Source of the DNA: Dehalococcoidia bacterium UBA6495
GTDB taxonomy: Bacteria > Chloroflexota > Dehalococcoidia > Lucifugimonadales > UBA826
DNA length: 9,805 nucleotides
Reading direction: 5' to 3'
NCBI GenBank assembly: GCA_002435305.1
Contig: DJMH01000040.1
Coordinates: 29,738 to 39,542, forward strand
Shown: piece after piece, positions 6,976 to 9,805 of the stretch
Layout: each line of letters opens with the position of its first letter
Position numbering within the stretch: the first letter of the stretch is position 1
Notes under the pieces: model-generated
What the model was told of the DNA's origin: nothing
Seen by the model: only the letters and a program-made list of their open reading frames with translations
Databases searched by the model: none
Position numbers and translations under genes: made by a program

Positions 6976-8232
6976 TTATTTCCCTATATCTGTCCTATAG
7001 TACATATTACTAAAGGTAATTTCTCGGATATTTTCATATACTACGTCAGCTGCTTGGTTGATATCCGGTGCCAAAGCATTAACAGCAAGTACGCGGCCAC
7101 CATTAGTAACAATTTTACCTTCGCCGTCTAGCTTTGTTCCAGCATGGAATATATTTACCGAATCTCTACCCAATACCAGTCCATCGATAGGGTAACCCGT
7201 CGTGTATGCTGAAGGATATCCACCTGAGGCCAATACTACAGCAACACTCGCATCTTTTCTCCAGTCAACATTAACGGAATTCAATCGTCCATTCACGCAG
7301 CTTTCGAATATCTCCAAAATATCATTCCCAAGGAGTGGCAAAATAGCCTGAGTTTCGGGATCTCCTAACCTGCAATTGAACTCCACAACTTTTGGACCTT
7401 CCGCTGTCATCATCATTCCTGCAAATATTGTTCCAATGAAAGGCTCGTAATCAGTTCTCATTGCTTCAACAATCGGCCTAATCACCAAATCTCTAATTTG
7501 GTCTTTTAGGTTTTGGTCCCAAATCCAAGGTGGAGAAAATGCACCCATCCCTCCTGTATTGGGGCCCGCATCGCCTTCCCCGATCCTTTTGTAGTCACAA
7601 GCCCCAACTAGATCAGAAATGGATTCTCCATCCGTAAATGCAAACACACTTAGCTCCCAACCCTCTAAAAACTCTTCTATTATCAATGTTGTTCCCGCAT
7701 CACCGAAAACCTTCGAAACCATTACGTCTTGAAGTGCAGACATAGCTTCGGATTTATGTTGGCAAATATATACACCTTTTCCTGCCGCCAATCCGTCCGC
7801 CTTTAAAACTGTAGGGAAGGTGTTTAGGCTTTCCAAATAGGAATTAGCTTCCTCAGGATCCTGAAAAACCTTATGTGAGGCGGTTGGGATATTCCATTTT
7901 TCCATGACCGTCTTTGCAAAAGACTTACTGGATTCCAACCTGGCAGCAGATGCTGTTGGTCCAAAAATGGGAAGTCCTGCCTCCACAAAAACATCCGCTA
8001 TCCCCAGCGCCAAGGGAACTTCCGGTCCAACTATAGTTAAATCGATTTCACTCGCCAAGGCAAAATTCTTCAGTGCCTCAATGTCTGTGTCAGAAATTTC
8101 TACATTAGTGCCAATTGATTTGGTCCCGGCATTTCCAGGTGCTATGAAGAGCTTTTCTAGTTTGGGACTCTGATTAATTTTCCAAGCAATGGCATGCTCC
8201 CTGCCACCGCTACCAACAAGCAATATTTTCAA
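6976..8232 (-). CDS. purD: Phosphoribosylamine-glycine ligase (GAR synthetase)
   Basis: ATP-grasp ligase that joins 5-phosphoribosylamine and glycine to give GAR, the second step of purine synthesis. The 418 residues match the monofunctional bacterial enzyme. The N-terminal domain opens with MKILLVGSGGREHA and contains IAPGNAGT (30-37) and VGPEVPLALG (68-77). The ATP-grasp region has KADGLAAGKGV (144-154), GPNTGGMGAFSPP (223-235), and the family signature CRLGDPETQ (287-295) supplying magnesium ligands. The C-terminal lid with GGRVLAVNA (378-386) is complete. The start is a TTG codon: the product begins exactly at the canonical N-terminus, no ATG lies nearby, and a strong GGGAAGG ribosome site lies 9 bases upstream. 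The gene follows the amidohydrolase by 26 bases and precedes purB by 30. Confidence 0.97.
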   Translation of the reverse strand: MKILLVGSGGREHAIAWKINQSPKLEKLFIAPGNAGTKSIGTNVEISDTDIEALKNFALASEIDLTIVGPEVPLALGIADVFVEAGLPIFGPTASAARLESSKSFAKTVMEKWNIPTASHKVFQDPEEANSYLESLNTFPTVLKADGLAAGKGVYICQHKSEAMSALQDVMVSKVFGDAGTTLIIEEFLEGWELSVFAFTDGESISDLVGACDYKRIGEGDAGPNTGGMGAFSPPWIWDQNLKDQIRDLVIRPIVEAMRTDYEPFIGTIFAGMMMTAEGPKVVEFNCRLGDPETQAILPLLGNDILEIFESCVNGRLNSVNVDWRKDASVAVVLASGGYPSAYTTGYPIDGLVLGRDSVNIFHAGTKLDGEGKIVTNGGRVLAVNALAPDINQAADVVYENIREITFSNMYYRTDIGK

Positions 8233-8241
8233 ACTAGCTTA

Positions 8242-8248
8242 CCTTCCC
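8242..8248 (-). promoter_or_regulatory. Strong ribosome binding site before the TTG start of purD
   Basis: Read on the minus strand this is GGGAAGG, the best Shine-Dalgarno match I see in the window, 9 bases before the TTG start of purD. It supports that non-ATG start and may offset its weaker initiation. It falls inside the 26-base gap after the amidohydrolase gene. Confidence 0.65.
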
Positions 8249-8258
8249 AATGATATTT

Positions 8259-9041
8259 TTATGCTTGAGTTTTTTCTAACCCATAAAAATTAATGGCATT
8301 TTCACTAAACACTTTCTGGGCTTCATTTTCACCTAAAACATCGAGTACAGTGTAAAAATCTTGATCAGAATATACTCTGCGTGCTCTAGTGGAAGGCAAA
8401 TCAGTCCCAAACATTAACGCATCCGGACTTACTTTATGTATTTCCCTTATCGTTTCCTCTACATTAAGATCCACTCGCCCAAAACCGGTAGCTTTGATAG
8501 CCAATCCGTCCCGAATAAGATTTAGAAGTATTTCGAAATTTGAATCAGATATACCTAGGTGGTCAATGCACACTTTGGGCAAAGCAGGAATTTTATCCTC
8601 CAAATAAGAGAGTGATTCAGCCCCGAGATACAACTCTACATGCCAACCTACTAGATCATAGATCCTCTTAGCCATGGAGACCAAATCTTCAACCCCAGCA
8701 GAACCTCCCCTGTTTAAATTGAATCTTACCCCCCTGACCCCGTGGTCGTTTAAGTTCAATATTTCTTCATCGCTCACAGTCGCAGGAAGCTGGGTTACAC
8801 CCACAAACCCTGCTCCCAAGCGCTTCAAGGCGGCGAGCAAATATGTTTGGTCAAATCCTTGAAATGAGCCGGATATTACCGCCCCTCCTTTCAAAGTGTA
8901 GCCATAAACCCGTTCATAATAATCATTAATACTAAATTCATCTGGAAGATATCCGTTGTTGGATTCAAGGGGATAATTTTTGCTGATGATATGAAAATGG
9001 CAATCGAAAATAGGTAGTCTTGTTATTTTATTCATTCCCAT
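8259..9041 (-). CDS. Amidohydrolase-2 family TIM-barrel metal-dependent hydrolase, substrate unknown
   Basis: A 260-residue protein with the layout of the amidohydrolase-2 group, which includes LigI-type lactonases and decarboxylases such as ACMSD. Motifs in order are FDCHFH (12-17, D13, H15, H17) at the end of the first strand, GVRGVRFNLNRGG (101-113), GWHVELY with H134, IDHLG with H161, KATGFGR (183-189), and the late-barrel FGTDLPSTRARR (211-222) with D214. These are the positions expected for metal binding and for the catalytic aspartate. The sequence does not reveal the substrate, and either hydrolysis or non-oxidative decarboxylation of a small carboxylic acid is possible. The ATG at 9041 overlaps the upstream crotonase gene by 10 bases. 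A second ATG at 9035 would give a classic ATGA overlap and may be the true start. Neither has a clear ribosome site, so translation is probably coupled. It precedes purD by 26 bases. Confidence 0.78.
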   Translation of the reverse strand: MGMNKITRLPIFDCHFHIISKNYPLESNNGYLPDEFSINDYYERVYGYTLKGGAVISGSFQGFDQTYLLAALKRLGAGFVGVTQLPATVSDEEILNLNDHGVRGVRFNLNRGGSAGVEDLVSMAKRIYDLVGWHVELYLGAESLSYLEDKIPALPKVCIDHLGISDSNFEILLNLIRDGLAIKATGFGRVDLNVEETIREIHKVSPDALMFGTDLPSTRARRVYSDQDFYTVLDVLGENEAQKVFSENAINFYGLEKTQA

Positions 9042-9805
9042 TCGGGAGATCGCTTTTCAATGAATGCACCGATACCCTCTTTGGCCTCTTCCTTAAGGAT
9101 ATTTTTTACCATTACCTTAGAGGTATATTCATAGGCTGCAGATGTATCTAATTCAGACTGCGTGTAAAAAGCACCTTTACCCAAGGATACTGTCATAGAT
9201 GATTTACTAGCAATTTTGTTAGCTAAAATCATAGTCTCCTTAGTTAATTCTTCAGCTTGAAAATAATTATTTATTAAGCCAATCTCTTTTGCTTTTTTTG
9301 CATTAATCATGTCTCCAGTTAAAAGCATTTCCATTGCATTTTTTTTATTGACATTTCGAGTTAATGCAACCATTGGTGTTGAGCAAAATAAGCCTATATT
9401 TACGCCGGGTGTAGCGAACTTTACTGAATCTGCAGCTGTAGCAAGATCACAACTAGCGACTAACTGGCAGCCTGCTGCTGTCGCTGTCCCTGCCACCTCA
9501 GCAATCACTGGTTTAGGACAACTAACAATCAATTGCATCAATGATGAACACGTATCAAATAAACTTTTGAAATATGCCTCTCCAAAATCTTTTTGATTTC
9601 TAGCTGCCGTTATTTCTTTCAAGTCATGGCCTGAACTAAATACAGAACCATTTGAAGCAATAATGATAACTCTAATATATTTGTCGGACGCAGCTTTTGT
9701 TAGCTCTTCAATCAAATTATTCATCATAGCTTCTGATAAAGCATTTCGATTCTTTTGATCGTTCATGGTAAGACGCAATACACCTTCATTGGTTTGTTCG
9801 CGGTG
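9032..9805 (-). CDS. Enoyl-CoA hydratase/isomerase (crotonase) family protein, ECHDC3-like, 5' end outside window
   Basis: A crotonase-fold protein with at least 257 visible codons. The frame stays open to the window edge and reads family-like sequence (EGVLRLTMND) across a possible TTG at 9778, so the true start lies beyond the window. Counting from that TTG, landmarks are NRNALS (10-15), the CoA/oxyanion block FSSGHDLKEI (47-56), AEVAGTATAAGCQLVASCDLATA (93-115), ATPGVNIGLFCSTP (122-135) and LLTGDMINAKKAKEIGLIN (152-170). The AAGCQLV and PGVNIGLFCSTP wording resembles the ECHDC3-like branch. The two glutamates used by true enoyl-CoA hydratases are replaced by Q105 and G125, so ordinary hydratase activity is unlikely, although the oxyanion-hole backbone is kept. 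Its stop overlaps the next gene, placing it in the same operon as purD-purB-purC-purS. The crotonase fold is certain; the reaction is unknown. Confidence 0.88.
   Translation of the reverse strand, partial: HREQTNEGVLRLTMNDQKNRNALSEAMMNNLIEELTKAASDKYIRVIIIASNGSVFSSGHDLKEITAARNQKDFGEAYFKSLFDTCSSLMQLIVSCPKPVIAEVAGTATAAGCQLVASCDLATAADSVKFATPGVNIGLFCSTPMVALTRNVNKKNAMEMLLTGDMINAKKAKEIGLINNYFQAEELTKETMILANKIASKSSMTVSLGKGAFYTQSELDTSAAYEYTSKVMVKNILKEEAKEGIGAFIEKRSPEWE

Noticed and set aside
9309..9596. 95-codon open frame on the + strand inside the crotonase gene
   Set aside because: It lies entirely antisense to a conserved crotonase domain and has no ribosome site or family resemblance.

Overview
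The window is a gene-dense bacterial chromosomal segment of moderate to low GC (roughly 40% by eye). It holds ten protein genes in two convergent operon-like blocks, and the largest gap between genes is 46 bases. No stretch over 300 bases lacks a gene. I see no RNA gene, insertion sequence, CRISPR array, integrase, attachment site, riboswitch or replication origin.

The organism cannot be fixed from the sequence. It has a stand-alone PurS, so its FGAM synthase is of the split PurS/PurQ/PurL type and not the single large PurL of gamma- and beta-proteobacteria. It also has a monofunctional HisB of about 198 residues and a membrane-anchored DUF3105 protein, a family I associate with Chloroflexota, Actinomycetota and relatives. 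A free-living Chloroflexota-type bacterium (Dehalococcoidia/SAR202-like) is my best guess, held with low confidence.

Left block, + strand, 14-3824: a zinc-dependent phospholipase C-like protein of unknown role overlaps hisD by 13 bases. It is followed by hisD, hisC and hisB, which encode three enzymes of the second half of histidine synthesis. HisB makes imidazoleacetol phosphate, HisC transaminates it to histidinol phosphate, and HisD oxidises histidinol to histidine. The phosphatase acting between HisC and HisD is not here, and neither are the early-pathway genes.

Right block, - strand, 9805 down to 3825: in transcription order, a crotonase-fold protein (5' end outside the window), an amidohydrolase-2 family TIM-barrel protein, purD, purB, purC, a DUF3105 membrane-anchored protein and purS. 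Gaps are 2-32 bases or short overlaps, which suggests one transcript. PurD makes GAR, PurS is the small subunit for FGAM synthesis, PurC makes SAICAR, and PurB releases AICAR and also makes AMP. The partners purQ and purL are not next to purS.

The two blocks meet with no spacer: the hisB stop ends at 3824 and the purS stop begins at 3825. The points most worth a second look are the crotonase homologue lacking both catalytic glutamates, the three unassigned non-biosynthetic genes embedded in the operons, the HisB active-site-loop variant, and the zero-base convergent junction. I do not see evidence for a novel defence, mobile or regulatory system; this is mostly a housekeeping region.
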